From contig NZ_SMYN01000018.1 in assembly GCF_004959935.1 (NCBI RefSeq), forward strand, positions 34,495 through 66,991: DNA of 32,497 bases. The letters run 5' to 3'. The notes under the pieces are model-generated. The model saw nothing but the letters and a program-made list of their open reading frames with translations, made no database searches and had not been told where the DNA came from. Of this stretch, positions 24,840 to 32,497 are shown one piece after another (the first letter of the stretch is position 1; each line of letters opens with the position of its first letter). The translations under genes were made by a program, and so were the position numbers. Source of the stretch: Falsirhodobacter xinxiangensis (GTDB lineage Bacteria; Pseudomonadota; Alphaproteobacteria; Rhodobacterales; Rhodobacteraceae).

Positions 24840-26219
24840 ATGGCCGACAATTTCGACATGATCGTGATCGGGGCTGGCCCCGGCGGCTATGTGGCCGCGA
24901 TCCGTGGCGCGCAGCTTGGGCTGAAGGTCGCCATCGTCGAGCGTGAGAATCTGGGCGGCATCTGCCTCAACTGGGGCTGCATTCCGACCAAGGCGCTGCT
25001 GCGCTCGGCCGAGGTGCTGCACCTGATGCACCGCGCCAAGGAGTTCGGGCTGAAGGCCGATGGGATCGGCTATGACCTCGACGCGGTGGTCAAACGCTCG
25101 CGCGGGGTGGCGAAGCAGCTTTCGGGCGGGATCGCCCACCTGATGAAGAAGAACAAGATCACCGTCGTCATGGGCGAGGCGAAGATCGCCGCCAAGGGCA
25201 AGGTGGTCGTGGACGGCAAGGAACTGACCGCCAAGAACATCGTGCTGGCGACTGGCGCGCGGGCCCGCACCTTGCCGGGGCTGGAGGCCGACGGCGATCT
25301 GGTCTGGACCTATCGCCACGCGCTGGAACCCAAACGGATGCCGAAGAAGCTGCTGGTCATCGGATCGGGCGCCATCGGGATCGAATTTGCCAGCTTCTTC
25401 AACACGCTGGGCGCGGATACCACCGTCGTCGAAGTGATGGACCGCGTCCTGCCGGTCGAGGATGCCGAGGTTTCGGCCTTCGCCAAGAAGGCATTCGAGA
25501 AGCAGGGGATGAAGATCCTCGAAAAGACGACCGTGAAGAAGCTGGACAAGGCGAACGGCAAGGTCACGGCCCATCTGGAAGCGGGCGGCAAGACCACGAC
25601 GCAGGAATTCGACACGGTGATTTCCGCTGTCGGCATCGTCGGCAACGTCGAAGGGCTGGGGCTGGAGGCATTGGGCGTCAAGATCGACCGCACCCATGTC
25701 GTCGTGGACGAATATTGCCGCACCGGCGTGGACGGCCTTTACGCCATTGGCGACATCGCGGGCGCCCCGTGGCTTGCGCATAAGGCCAGCCACGAAGGCG
25801 TCATGGTTGCCGAGTTGATCGCCGGAAAACACGCCCATCCGATCAAGCCGGGCACTATCGCAGGCTGCACCTATTGCTATCCGCAGGTCGCATCGGTCGG
25901 CATGACCGAGGCGAATGCGAAAGAGGCGGGATACGACATCAAGGTCGGCCGTTTCCCCTTCATCGGCAACGGCAAGGCGATCGCGCTGGGCGAGGCCGAG
26001 GGTTTTGTCAAAACCGTCTTCGACGCCAAGACGGGCGAGCTTCTGGGCGCGCATATGATCGGCGCGGAAGTGACCGAACTGATCCAGGGCTATGTCATCG
26101 GCCGCACGCTGGAGACAACCGAGGAAGACCTGATGCACACCGTCTTCCCGCATCCGACGCTTTCGGAAATGATGCACGAATCCGTGCTGGACGCCTATGG
26201 CGGCGCCATCCACTTCTGA
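24840..26219 (+). CDS. lpdA: Dihydrolipoyl dehydrogenase (E3)
   Basis: This 459-residue FAD flavoprotein reoxidises the lipoyl domains of 2-oxo-acid dehydrogenase complexes (and/or the glycine cleavage system) with NAD+. Visible features are the FAD-binding VIGAGPGGYVAAI at the N-terminus, the redox-active disulphide Cys42/Cys47 in GGICLNWGCIPTK, the NAD-binding VIGSGAIGIEFASF, the second FAD motif YAIGDIAG, and the catalytic His438/Glu443 pair in HPTLSE. There is no N-terminal lipoyl domain. It stands alone, with no E1 or E2 genes in the window, so it could serve several complexes. The ATG at 24840 has GGAGGG upstream, and a strong terminator follows. Confidence 0.96.
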   Translation: MADNFDMIVIGAGPGGYVAAIRGAQLGLKVAIVERENLGGICLNWGCIPTKALLRSAEVLHLMHRAKEFGLKADGIGYDLDAVVKRSRGVAKQLSGGIAHLMKKNKITVVMGEAKIAAKGKVVVDGKELTAKNIVLATGARARTLPGLEADGDLVWTYRHALEPKRMPKKLLVIGSGAIGIEFASFFNTLGADTTVVEVMDRVLPVEDAEVSAFAKKAFEKQGMKILEKTTVKKLDKANGKVTAHLEAGGKTTTQEFDTVISAVGIVGNVEGLGLEALGVKIDRTHVVVDEYCRTGVDGLYAIGDIAGAPWLAHKASHEGVMVAELIAGKHAHPIKPGTIAGCTYCYPQVASVGMTEANAKEAGYDIKVGRFPFIGNGKAIALGEAEGFVKTVFDAKTGELLGAHMIGAEVTELIQGYVIGRTLETTEEDLMHTVFPHPTLSEMMHESVLDAYGGAIHF

Positions 26220-26225
26220 ATTGGG

Positions 26226-26255
26226 GGCGGGTCAGAGTTTCTGACCCGCCTTTTT
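26226..26255 (+). terminator. Rho-independent terminator of lpdA
   Basis: The perfect 10-bp stem GGCGGGTCAG/CTGACCCGCC (26226-26235 and 26241-26250) has the loop AGTTT and is followed by TTTTT. It begins 7 nt after the lpdA stop. The convergent AlkD-like gene ends inside it: its TGA is at 26234-26232. Confidence 0.93.
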
Positions 26256-26891
26256 CCTTGTGAACCCGCGCATCGCCTCGGCATGTTCGGCAAGGAACAG
26301 GCGCACGCGTTCGGCATCGTGTTTCGAAAGGTCGCGCAGCCAGCCCGAGATCGCTTCCTGAACGTGGAAGTCCTTGTCGGTCAGCAGCGTCTCGACCCAA
26401 CCAAGCGCGCGTTCGCGGGCGTCCATTTCCTTCAGGAACGTCTTTTTCGCCAGCGGCAATACTGCGATCAATGCTGCACGGCGCATCCAGGGGTTTTCCG
26501 ATACCAGCCACGCCTCGGCCACGTCCATGCGCGACAGATCGGCCATGACGCGCTTTTCGGCGGCCTTCGACACGGCATCGGCCAGCGCCCATGCGTCCAG
26601 TTCGGGCAGCCAGTCCTGCACCAGACGCCATGCGGCCTCGTCCGGCTTCATCCGCGCCTGCAGCAAAAGTTTGGCGGCGGCGATCCGCGCCTCGTGGATG
26701 TTGCTGTGCCAGAGCGAGGAGGCGAGGGCGACACGCTCCTCCACCCCCAACTCGGCCCGCCATTCAGCGACCAGCGCGTCGATGGCGACGTTTGGCGTGC
26801 CAAGATAGCGGCGGTCGGCCTTGTGGCGCACGGCGGCTTCCACGGCAAGCGCAGCGTCGCCCTGCGCCTCTAGTGCGGCAATGGCGTTCAT
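26232..26891 (-). CDS. DNA alkylation repair protein, AlkD-like (HEAT repeats)
   Basis: This 219-residue all-helical protein resembles the AlkC/AlkD DNA alkylation repair family, in which tandem HEAT-like repeats wrap around damaged duplex DNA and release alkylated bases. Supporting blocks are YLGTPNVAIDALVAEWRAEL near the N-terminus, LASSLWHSNIHEARIAAAKLL, DAWALADAVSKA, WLVSENPWMRRAALIAVLPL and LLTDKDFHVQEAISGWLRDLSK. Enzymatic activity cannot be confirmed from sequence; some members are only structural homologues. The ATG at 26891 overlaps the glmS stop by 4 nt (ATGA), so it is the third gene of the glmU-glmS unit. Confidence 0.83.
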   Translation of the reverse strand: MNAIAALEAQGDAALAVEAAVRHKADRRYLGTPNVAIDALVAEWRAELGVEERVALASSLWHSNIHEARIAAAKLLLQARMKPDEAAWRLVQDWLPELDAWALADAVSKAAEKRVMADLSRMDVAEAWLVSENPWMRRAALIAVLPLAKKTFLKEMDARERALGWVETLLTDKDFHVQEAISGWLRDLSKHDAERVRLFLAEHAEAMRGFTRKKAGQKL

Positions 26892-28687
26892 TCGACGGTC
26901 ACCGATTTTGCAAGGTTTCGCGGTTGGTCCACATCCGTCCCTTTGGCGACTGCGGTGTGATAGGCCAGAAGCTGCGCCGGGATGGCATAGAGGATCGGCG
27001 CAAGCTGCGGTGCGATCGTCGGCAGGGTCAGCGTTTTCCAGCAGCCCTGTCCGGCTTCTGCCACGCCCTCGCTGTCGGAGATGAGCAGCACCTTGCCGTG
27101 ACGCGCCATCACTTCCTGCATGTTGGAGATGGTCTTGTCGAACAGGGCATCATGCGGAGCGAAGACGATCACCGGAACATGGGCGTCGATCAGCGCGATG
27201 GGGCCATGCTTCAGCTCTCCCGATGCGTAAGCCTCGGCGTGGATGTAGCTGATTTCCTTGAGCTTCAGTGCGCCTTCCAATGCCATCGGGAACATCGCTC
27301 CGCGGCCCAGGAACAGGATGTCCTGCGCCTCGGCCAGTTCTTCGGCGACCTTGGCGATGGCTTTGCCCATGCCCAGCGCCTGGTTCATCAGGCCCGGCAG
27401 CATCCCCAGATCCGCGATCTGCGCCGACACGTCGATGCCGCGATCCTGCGCTGCCTTCAGCGCCAGCAGATACAGCACCAGAAGCTGGCACGAGAACGCC
27501 TTGGTCGAGGCCACGCCCACTTCGACCCCGGCAAGGATCGGCAGCGCCAGATCGCTTTCCCGCGCGATGGAGGATGTGGTCACGTTCACCACCGCCACGA
27601 CCCGTGCGACCTGATCCTGTGCGTGGCGCAGGGCCGCCAACGTATCGGCAGTCTCGCCCGATTGGCTGACGAACAGCGCCCAACTGTCCTTTGACAAAAC
27701 CGGATCGCGATAGCGGAACTCGGACGCGATATCGATATCGACGGGAAGACGCGCGATCTGCTCGAACCAGTATTTCGCGACGTGACAGGCATAATGTGCG
27801 GTGCCGCAGGCCACCAGCGTCAAACGGTCCACGCCGGTGAAATCGACGTCGGGCAGGTGCAGCTTGCCGTCGCGCACGTAATGGGCCAGCGCGTCGGCCA
27901 AAACCGCGGGCTGTTCGGCGATTTCCTTGGCCATGAAGTGGCGATAGCCGGATTTCTCGATCCGTGTCGCGTCGATCTGGATCTGGGTCATCGCGCGGTT
28001 GGCGCGGCGCCCGGCGGCATCGTGGATTTCCGCGCCCGCCCGGGTCACGACCGCGCGGTCGCCTTCCTCCAGATAGGTGATGCGGTCGGTCATCGGCGCC
28101 AGCGCAATGGCGTCCGATCCGATGAACATCTCGCCATCGCCATGCCCGATGGCCAGCGGAGAGCCCTTGCGGGCTGCGATCATCAGGTCAGGCTCGTGCT
28201 CGAACAGGAAGGCGAGGGCGAAGGCACCTTCCAGCCGGTCCACGGTCGCGAAGGCCGCGTCCTTCGGCGTCATCCCCGACGCCAGATGCCGCGCGGTCAG
28301 ATGGGCCACCGTCTCGGTATCGGTCTGGCTTTCGAACACCACGCCAGCGGCCTCCAACTCCTCGCGCAGTTCGCGGAAGTTCTCGATGATGCCGTTATGC
28401 ACGACCGCGACGCCGCCCGCGCGGTGGGGGTGGGCGTTCGCGACCGTCGCCGCGCCATGGGTGGCCCAGCGGGTGTGGCCGATCCCTGCCTTGCCCGCCA
28501 AGGGTTCATGCACCAGAAGGTCCGAAAGGTTCACCAGCTTGCCGGTCGCGCGGCGGCGGTCCAGCGCGCTGCCGTTGACCGTGGCGATCCCGGCGCTGTC
28601 ATAGCCGCGATATTCCAGACGACGCAGGGCTTCGACCAGCTGCGGTGCAACCTCGTTCTTGCCGAGGATTCCGACGATGCCGCACAT
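26888..28687 (-). CDS. glmS: Glutamine-fructose-6-phosphate aminotransferase (isomerizing)
   Basis: GlmS makes glucosamine-6-phosphate from fructose-6-phosphate and glutamine, the entry step to UDP-GlcNAc for peptidoglycan and lipopolysaccharide. The 599-residue protein starts MCGIVGIL, where Cys2 becomes the N-terminal nucleophile of the Ntn glutaminase. Glutaminase blocks include RGYDSAGIA, GHTRWATHG, HNGIIEN and TDTE. Two SIS sugar-isomerase domains follow (VACGTAHYACHVAKYWFE and SQSGETADTLAAL in the first; LGRGAMFPMALEGALKLKEISYIHAEAY in the second), and the end is DQPRNLAKSVTVE. It begins 3 nt after the glmU stop. No glmS ribozyme is possible in so short a leader. Confidence 0.97.
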   Translation of the reverse strand: MCGIVGILGKNEVAPQLVEALRRLEYRGYDSAGIATVNGSALDRRRATGKLVNLSDLLVHEPLAGKAGIGHTRWATHGAATVANAHPHRAGGVAVVHNGIIENFRELREELEAAGVVFESQTDTETVAHLTARHLASGMTPKDAAFATVDRLEGAFALAFLFEHEPDLMIAARKGSPLAIGHGDGEMFIGSDAIALAPMTDRITYLEEGDRAVVTRAGAEIHDAAGRRANRAMTQIQIDATRIEKSGYRHFMAKEIAEQPAVLADALAHYVRDGKLHLPDVDFTGVDRLTLVACGTAHYACHVAKYWFEQIARLPVDIDIASEFRYRDPVLSKDSWALFVSQSGETADTLAALRHAQDQVARVVAVVNVTTSSIARESDLALPILAGVEVGVASTKAFSCQLLVLYLLALKAAQDRGIDVSAQIADLGMLPGLMNQALGMGKAIAKVAEELAEAQDILFLGRGAMFPMALEGALKLKEISYIHAEAYASGELKHGPIALIDAHVPVIVFAPHDALFDKTISNMQEVMARHGKVLLISDSEGVAEAGQGCWKTLTLPTIAPQLAPILYAIPAQLLAYHTAVAKGTDVDQPRNLAKSVTVE

Positions 28688-28690
28688 GGG

Positions 28691-30016
28691 TCAGCCTTTC
28701 TTCTTTGCAAGGAACAGGTCCATCAGGCGGACGGCCATTCCGGGTTTCGTCACCTGACGCGCGCGACCGATGGCCAGCGCCTCGGCGGGGACGTCTTCGG
28801 TGATGATGCTGCCCGATCCGGTCATCGCATCGCGTCCGATCTTCACCGGCGCGACCAGCATGGTGTTCGACCCGATGAAGGCACGCGGCCCGATTTCGGT
28901 GCGGTGCTTGTTCACGCCGTCATAGTTGCAGGTGATGGTGCCCGCGCCGATATTCGTCTTCTCGCCCACATGGGCGTCGCCGATATAGGTCAGGTGGCCG
29001 ACCTTGACGCCTTCGTCCAGCACGGCGTTCTTGATCTCGACGAAGTTGCCGACATGGACGTCCTCGGCCAGTTCCGCGCCGGGGCGCAGGCGGGCAAACG
29101 GCCCGACGGTGGCACCGCGCGAGATGTGGCACCCCTCCAGATGGCAGAAGGCGCGGATCTCGGCTTCCGATTCCACGGTCACGCCGGGGCCGAAGACGAC
29201 GTTCGGCCCGACGACCGCATCACGTCCGATCACGGTGTCCAGCGCAAAGAAGACGGTGTCGGGGGCGGTCAGGGTCACGCCGTTCTCCAGCGCCTCGGCG
29301 CGGGCGCGGGCCTGAAACACGGACTCGGCCGCGGCGAGTTCCGCGCGGGTATTGATGCCCAGCGTTTCGGAAATGTCGCAGGTGACGACGCCCGCCGAAA
29401 GCCCGCGCGCACGGGCGATTTCCACGATGTCGGGCAGATAGTATTCGCCCGCCGCATTGTCATTCTCGACAGCCGAGACGAGATCGAACAGCAGCCTTGC
29501 ATCGCAGCAGACGACGCCGGAATTGCAAAGCGTGATCGCCCGCTGATCCTCGGTCGCATCCTTGAACTCGACGATACGCTCAAGCTCGTCGCCGTCCATG
29601 ATCAGCCGTCCGTAACGTCCCTCGCCATGAAACCCGAGGACCACCACGGCATGACGAGAGCGGGCTTCGCGCATCGCCTCCAGCGTTTCGGCGGTGATGA
29701 AGGGGGTGTCGCCATAAAGCACGACCGCATCGCCGGGGGCATCGAAGCGCGCCTGCGCGACGGCATGGGCGGTGCCAAGCTGTTCTTCCTGCAGAACGAC
29801 GGTTGCATCGGGATCGAAAGCCAGCGCCGCCTTCGTCACCCGGTCCGCGCCGTGACCCGCGACCACCACCGTCCGGGCAGGGTCCAGCGCACGCCCCGCC
29901 GACATCGCATGGTGCAGCATCGGCACGCCCCCCAGCGGATGCAGCACCTTCGGCAGGTCCGAGTTCATGCGCGAGCCCATGCCGGCCGCAAGAACGATCA
30001 GTGAAACATCCGCCAT
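28691..30016 (-). CDS. glmU: Bifunctional GlmU: GlcNAc-1-P uridyltransferase / GlcN-1-P acetyltransferase
   Basis: GlmU acetylates glucosamine-1-phosphate and then couples GlcNAc-1-phosphate to UTP, giving UDP-GlcNAc. The 441-residue protein has an N-terminal nucleotidyltransferase domain (LAAGMGSRMNSDLPKVLHPLGG, then QLGTAHAVAQA, YGDTPFI, GRYGRLI and NSGVV). The C-terminal left-handed beta-helix carries the acetyltransferase site (GPFARLRPGAEL, then HVGNFVEIKNA, YIGDAHVG, NYDGVNKHRTEIG, FIGSNTMLVAPV). Both halves look complete. It is the first gene of a glmU-glmS-AlkD-like unit, and the promoter should lie in the 99-bp gap shared with the divergent HAD phosphatase gene (30017-30115). Confidence 0.97.
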   Translation of the reverse strand: MADVSLIVLAAGMGSRMNSDLPKVLHPLGGVPMLHHAMSAGRALDPARTVVVAGHGADRVTKAALAFDPDATVVLQEEQLGTAHAVAQARFDAPGDAVVLYGDTPFITAETLEAMREARSRHAVVVLGFHGEGRYGRLIMDGDELERIVEFKDATEDQRAITLCNSGVVCCDARLLFDLVSAVENDNAAGEYYLPDIVEIARARGLSAGVVTCDISETLGINTRAELAAAESVFQARARAEALENGVTLTAPDTVFFALDTVIGRDAVVGPNVVFGPGVTVESEAEIRAFCHLEGCHISRGATVGPFARLRPGAELAEDVHVGNFVEIKNAVLDEGVKVGHLTYIGDAHVGEKTNIGAGTITCNYDGVNKHRTEIGPRAFIGSNTMLVAPVKIGRDAMTGSGSIITEDVPAEALAIGRARQVTKPGMAVRLMDLFLAKKKG

Positions 30017-30115
30017 TTCTGCCCCTTTGGTCTTTTATTCGGCTGCCGCCCGTTTTACGCCCAAGACGCGAGTTCGCAAGGGGCGGACGGTCACACTCCT
30101 TTTCGGCAGGTTACA

Positions 30116-30787
30116 ATGCGCACTGTTGTTTTCGATCTGGACGGCACGCTGGCCGATACCGCGGCGGATCTGATCGCGTCGGCCAATCACTGCTTCGATG
30201 CGCTGGGCCATGGGGCGATGCTGGACCCGGTGCAGGACGCGGCCACGGCGGGGCGTGGCGGGCGGGCGATGCTGCGCCTTGGGTTCGAACGTATCGGCAT
30301 CGACTGGTCCGAGGTGGACGTGGACGGCCAATACCCGATCCTGCTGGAAGCATACGGCGCGGCCATCGCCGTGCATACGCGGCTTTATCCCGGCGCGGCC
30401 GAGGCGGTGCAAGCGTTGCGGCAGGCGGGCTTTGCCACCGCCATCTGCACCAACAAGCCAGAGGGGCTGGCGCGGACGCTGGTGACCAAACTGGGCGTGC
30501 AGGACCTGTTCGGCGCGCTGGTCGGGGCCGATACGCTGCCGGTGCGCAAGCCCGATCCCGCGCCTTATTTCGCCGCCGTGACGGGCGCGGGCGGGGATGT
30601 GGCCCGTTCGATGCTGGTGGGCGACACGGAAACCGACCGCCTGACCGCGCAGGCGGCGGGCGTGCCGGTCGCGCTGGTAACCTTCGGCCCCGAAGGGCAT
30701 GACGCGATGGCGGCCCTGAAACCCGAAGCGCTTCTTCACTGCTATGCCGACCTGCCAGAACTTGCGGACCGCCTGCTCGTGTCGTGA
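30116..30787 (+). CDS. HAD-family phosphatase, phosphoglycolate-phosphatase-like
   Basis: This 223-residue haloacid-dehalogenase hydrolase has a helical cap (C1 type). Motif I is DLDGTLADT (the nucleophile is the first Asp, the acid/base the second), motif II is the Thr in CTNKP, motif III the Lys in RKPDP, and motif IV GDTETD. It is close to Gph, which removes phosphate from 2-phosphoglycolate, but related enzymes act on other phosphates, so I leave the symbol empty. The start ATG at 30116 has a weak AGG upstream. It is divergent from glmU across a 99-bp gap that must hold both promoters. Confidence 0.9.
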   Translation: MRTVVFDLDGTLADTAADLIASANHCFDALGHGAMLDPVQDAATAGRGGRAMLRLGFERIGIDWSEVDVDGQYPILLEAYGAAIAVHTRLYPGAAEAVQALRQAGFATAICTNKPEGLARTLVTKLGVQDLFGALVGADTLPVRKPDPAPYFAAVTGAGGDVARSMLVGDTETDRLTAQAAGVPVALVTFGPEGHDAMAALKPEALLHCYADLPELADRLLVS

Positions 30788-30839
30788 TAATGTCACGCTG
30801 CGGTGCTTAAAGCCCCGCAAGCATATCAGGACATTTGCG

Positions 30840-31760
30840 ATGACCTTGGACAATCCGAACACCCCCGCGCGCGACTGGCTGGAGGCGGAACTCGCCGATA
30901 CGCTGGACGAGGAATATGAGCTGGAGCTGGAAGACGCGGTTCTTTCGGCGGAAATCGCCAAGATCTACCGCAAGGGCCATCCCGATGCGATCCAGCGGGC
31001 CGATTATTTCCGCAACCTGATCCGCCTGCAATCGGAACTGATCCGCCTTCAAAGCTGGGTGCAGTATCACAAGCAGAAGGTCGTCGTGATCTTCGAAGGG
31101 CGCGATTCCGCAGGCAAGGGCGGCGTGATCAAGCGCATCACCCAGCGCCTGAACCCGCGCGTCGTGCGGACCGTTGCGCTGCCCGCACCGTCAGACCGCG
31201 AAAAGTCGCAATGGTATTTCCAGCGCTATGTCCCGCATCTGCCGGCAGGGGGCGAGATCGTCCTGTTCGACCGCAGCTGGTATAACCGTGCCGGCGTCGA
31301 ACGCGTGATGGGCTTTGCCACCGAAGATCAGGTGCAGGAATTCTTCCACGACGTGCCGGAGTTCGAGCGGATGCTGGTCCGTTCGGGCATCAAGGTTGTG
31401 AAATACTGGTTCTCGATCACGGACGAGGAACAGCAGATGCGCTTCCTCATGCGCATTCACGACCCGATGAAGCAGTGGAAGCTGTCGCCGATGGACCTGC
31501 AATCCCGCGTCCGGTGGGAACAGTATACCAAGGCGAAGGAAGAGATGCTGATCCGCACGAACATCCCCGAGGCCCCCTGGCATATCGTCGAGGGCAACGA
31601 CAAGAAGCGGGCGCGTCTGAACTGCATCGACCACCTGCTGACGATGTTCCCTTACGAAGATGTCCCGCATGACGACATCTCGTTGCCGGACCGCGTGTTC
31701 AACCCCGACTATGAACGCGCGATCCTGCCGCCGGAGCTTTACGTTCCGTCGAAATACTGA
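30840..31760 (+). CDS. ppk2: Polyphosphate kinase 2
   Basis: This 306-residue single-domain PPK2 transfers phosphate between polyphosphate and nucleotides. The P-loop kinase fold is clear: Walker A EGRDSAGKGG (residues 86-95), Walker B/catalytic aspartate in VLFDRSWYNRAGVERVMGF (Asp144), and the lid region EKSQWYFQRYVPHLP. The C-terminal SPMDLQSRVRWEQYTKAKEEML and HIVEGNDKKRARLN are also family hallmarks. The N-terminal ~40 residues are acidic (DTLDEEYELELEDAVLSAEI). Whether it makes ATP, GTP or both cannot be told. I chose the ATG at 30840 because AGGA sits 8 nt upstream; the frame extends upstream into the HAD gene only as a shadow. Confidence 0.95.
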   Translation: MTLDNPNTPARDWLEAELADTLDEEYELELEDAVLSAEIAKIYRKGHPDAIQRADYFRNLIRLQSELIRLQSWVQYHKQKVVVIFEGRDSAGKGGVIKRITQRLNPRVVRTVALPAPSDREKSQWYFQRYVPHLPAGGEIVLFDRSWYNRAGVERVMGFATEDQVQEFFHDVPEFERMLVRSGIKVVKYWFSITDEEQQMRFLMRIHDPMKQWKLSPMDLQSRVRWEQYTKAKEEMLIRTNIPEAPWHIVEGNDKKRARLNCIDHLLTMFPYEDVPHDDISLPDRVFNPDYERAILPPELYVPSKY

Positions 31761-31764
31761 TCCT

Positions 31765-31808
31765 GCATCCCCCCTTTGGCTGAATTGCCGCCAGCCGCGG
31801 GGGGGTGC
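31765..31808. other. Stem-loop between ppk2 and gfa
   Basis: The arms GCATCCCCCC (31765-31774) and GGGGGGGTGC (31799-31808) can pair over 10 bp, with one G-U pair. The 24-nt interior can fold a smaller GGCT/AGCC hairpin. There is no T-run. It could be a weak terminator for ppk2 or a leader structure before gfa, whose ribosome site GGGAGGAG lies at about 31831-31838. Confidence 0.4.
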
Positions 31809-31844
31809 GACACTCCGCCCATCAGTTCTGGGGAGGAGCGTTCT

Positions 31845-32426
31845 ATGACTTACGAGAATGTCAAGATTCACCCCGCCGTCGATGGTGGGGTCAAGGCGGG
31901 CGATCCGAACTTTGCGGGTGGCACGCTGCATTGCAACTGCGCCACCGACCGGGTCGAGGTGAAGGTGGGCGGGCAGACCGCGCATAACCACGTCTGCGGC
32001 TGCACCAAATGCTGGAAGCCCGACGGCGCCGTGTTCAGCCAGGTCGCCGTGGTTGGGCGCGATGCGATCACCGTCACCGCGAACGAACACAAGCTGAAGA
32101 TCGTGAACGAGGCCGCGCCCATCCAGCGCCACGCCTGCACCGGCTGCGGCGCGCATATGTATGGCCGGATCGAGAACAAGGACCACCCGTTCTACGGCCT
32201 TGATTTCGTTCATACGGAACTGTCGGATCAGTCCGGCTGGTCCGAACCGCAATTCGCGGCTTTCGTTTCGTCGGTGATCGAAAGCGGGGTGGACCCGTCG
32301 CGGATGGACGGCATCCGTGGCCGACTGCGCGAGCTGGGGCTGGAACCCTATGACGCGTTGTCGCCGCCGCTGATGGATGCGATCGCTACCCATGTGGCCA
32401 AGCGCTCCGGCGCGCTGGCTGCGTGA
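31845..32426 (+). CDS. gfa: S-(hydroxymethyl)glutathione synthase (Gfa)
   Basis: Gfa (193 residues) is a zinc protein of the GFA/CENP-V family that speeds the addition of formaldehyde to glutathione, the first step of glutathione-dependent formaldehyde oxidation. The zinc cysteines are all present: Cys30 and Cys32 (HCNC), Cys51, Cys53 and Cys56 (CGCTKC), and Cys98 and Cys101 (CTGCGAH). The length matches the Paracoccus protein. The ATG at 31845 has GGAGGAG upstream, and the longer upstream frame is not needed. The next gene starts 51 nt after its stop and encodes the dehydrogenase that uses the product, so the two form a formaldehyde-detoxification unit. Confidence 0.95.
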   Translation: MTYENVKIHPAVDGGVKAGDPNFAGGTLHCNCATDRVEVKVGGQTAHNHVCGCTKCWKPDGAVFSQVAVVGRDAITVTANEHKLKIVNEAAPIQRHACTGCGAHMYGRIENKDHPFYGLDFVHTELSDQSGWSEPQFAAFVSSVIESGVDPSRMDGIRGRLRELGLEPYDALSPPLMDAIATHVAKRSGALAA

Positions 32427-32477
32427 ATGCGGCGCGGGGAAGCCCCCCGCGCCAATCCCGGAGCAAGGAGAACTGGA

Positions 32478-32497
32478 ATGCGCACCCGTGCCGCCGT
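32478..32497 (+). CDS. Start of S-(hydroxymethyl)glutathione dehydrogenase (partial)
   Basis: Only six codons and two bases are in the window (MRTRAA..). The beginning matches the conserved N-terminus of class III alcohol dehydrogenases (AdhC/FrmA/FlhA), and the ATG has AAGGAG seven bases upstream. Its place directly after gfa, as in Paracoccus and Rhodobacter, supports the call. The remainder lies beyond the right edge. Confidence 0.72.

Noticed and set aside
28688-28690. A glmS ribozyme before glmS
   Set aside because: Only three bases separate the glmU stop from the glmS start, and the ribozyme belongs to Firmicutes.
27782-30004. A 740-codon antisense frame over glmS and glmU
   Set aside because: glmS and glmU are unmistakable on the minus strand; the antisense product is low-complexity.

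Overview
The window reads as ordinary chromosome of a high-GC alphaproteobacterium of the Rhodobacterales, close to Paracoccus/Rhodobacter. Three things point there. HemA is the single-step ALA synthase and opens like the Rhodobacter capsulatus enzyme (MDY..ALD), with the PLP lysine at the same residue, 248. Two gene orders are shared with other proteobacteria: rodZ-like/ispG, and amiC-like/PBP1A/prfB. The right edge holds gfa followed by the start of a class III alcohol dehydrogenase, the glutathione-dependent formaldehyde route of Paracoccus and Rhodobacter. The genus assignment is inference.

Layout. (1) 1-456: four identical tRNA-Asp(GTC) genes in a perfect 105-bp tandem repeat that runs off the left edge, closed by a strong terminator. 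(2) 456-1523: a decayed exported alpha/beta hydrolase on the minus strand, then a 203-bp gap with two conspicuous inverted repeats. (3) 1524-3523: an M20 dipeptidase (minus) divergent from a small exported four-cysteine protein. (4) 3636-7867, plus strand: hemA, a RodZ-like HTH/membrane protein, ispG and a histidine-phosphatase-like gene coupled to ispG. (5) 7860-8591, minus: a periplasmic DsbA-family thiol oxidoreductase. (6) 8703-14829, plus: PLP aminotransferase, N-acetylmuramoyl-L-alanine amidase, PBP1A and prfB, followed by a broken membrane metal-dependent hydrolase gene. (7) 15250-18523, minus: bactofilin with an overlapping LytM/M23 peptidase, then a ferritin-like DUF455 gene coupled to a Bcp-type peroxiredoxin. 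(8) 18592-26219, plus: large AsmA/YhdP-like protein, queA, an MFS transporter, a DUF924 gene and lpdA. (9) 26232-30016, minus: the unit glmU-glmS-AlkD-like. (10) 30116 to the end, plus: HAD phosphatase, PPK2, gfa and the first codons of adhC/frmA.

How the genes work together. Cell-envelope functions dominate: RodZ-like morphogenesis, amidase, PBP1A, bactofilin plus its M23 partner, an AsmA/YhdP-like inter-membrane protein, and GlmS/GlmU making UDP-GlcNAc. IspG supplies isoprenoid precursors, from which the undecaprenyl carrier is built. Several adjacent pairs share 4-nt start/stop overlaps (ispG/phosphatase, aminotransferase/amidase, bcp/DUF455, asmA-like/queA, glmS/AlkD-like), which implies translational coupling.

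I found no CRISPR array, prophage, insertion sequence, toxin-antitoxin pair or defence locus, and nothing I would call a new system. The items most worth a second look are the homogenised tRNA-Asp array, the near-perfect 30-bp palindrome beside the hydrolase pseudogene, the two pseudogenes, and an internally repeated exported protein upstream of hemA.
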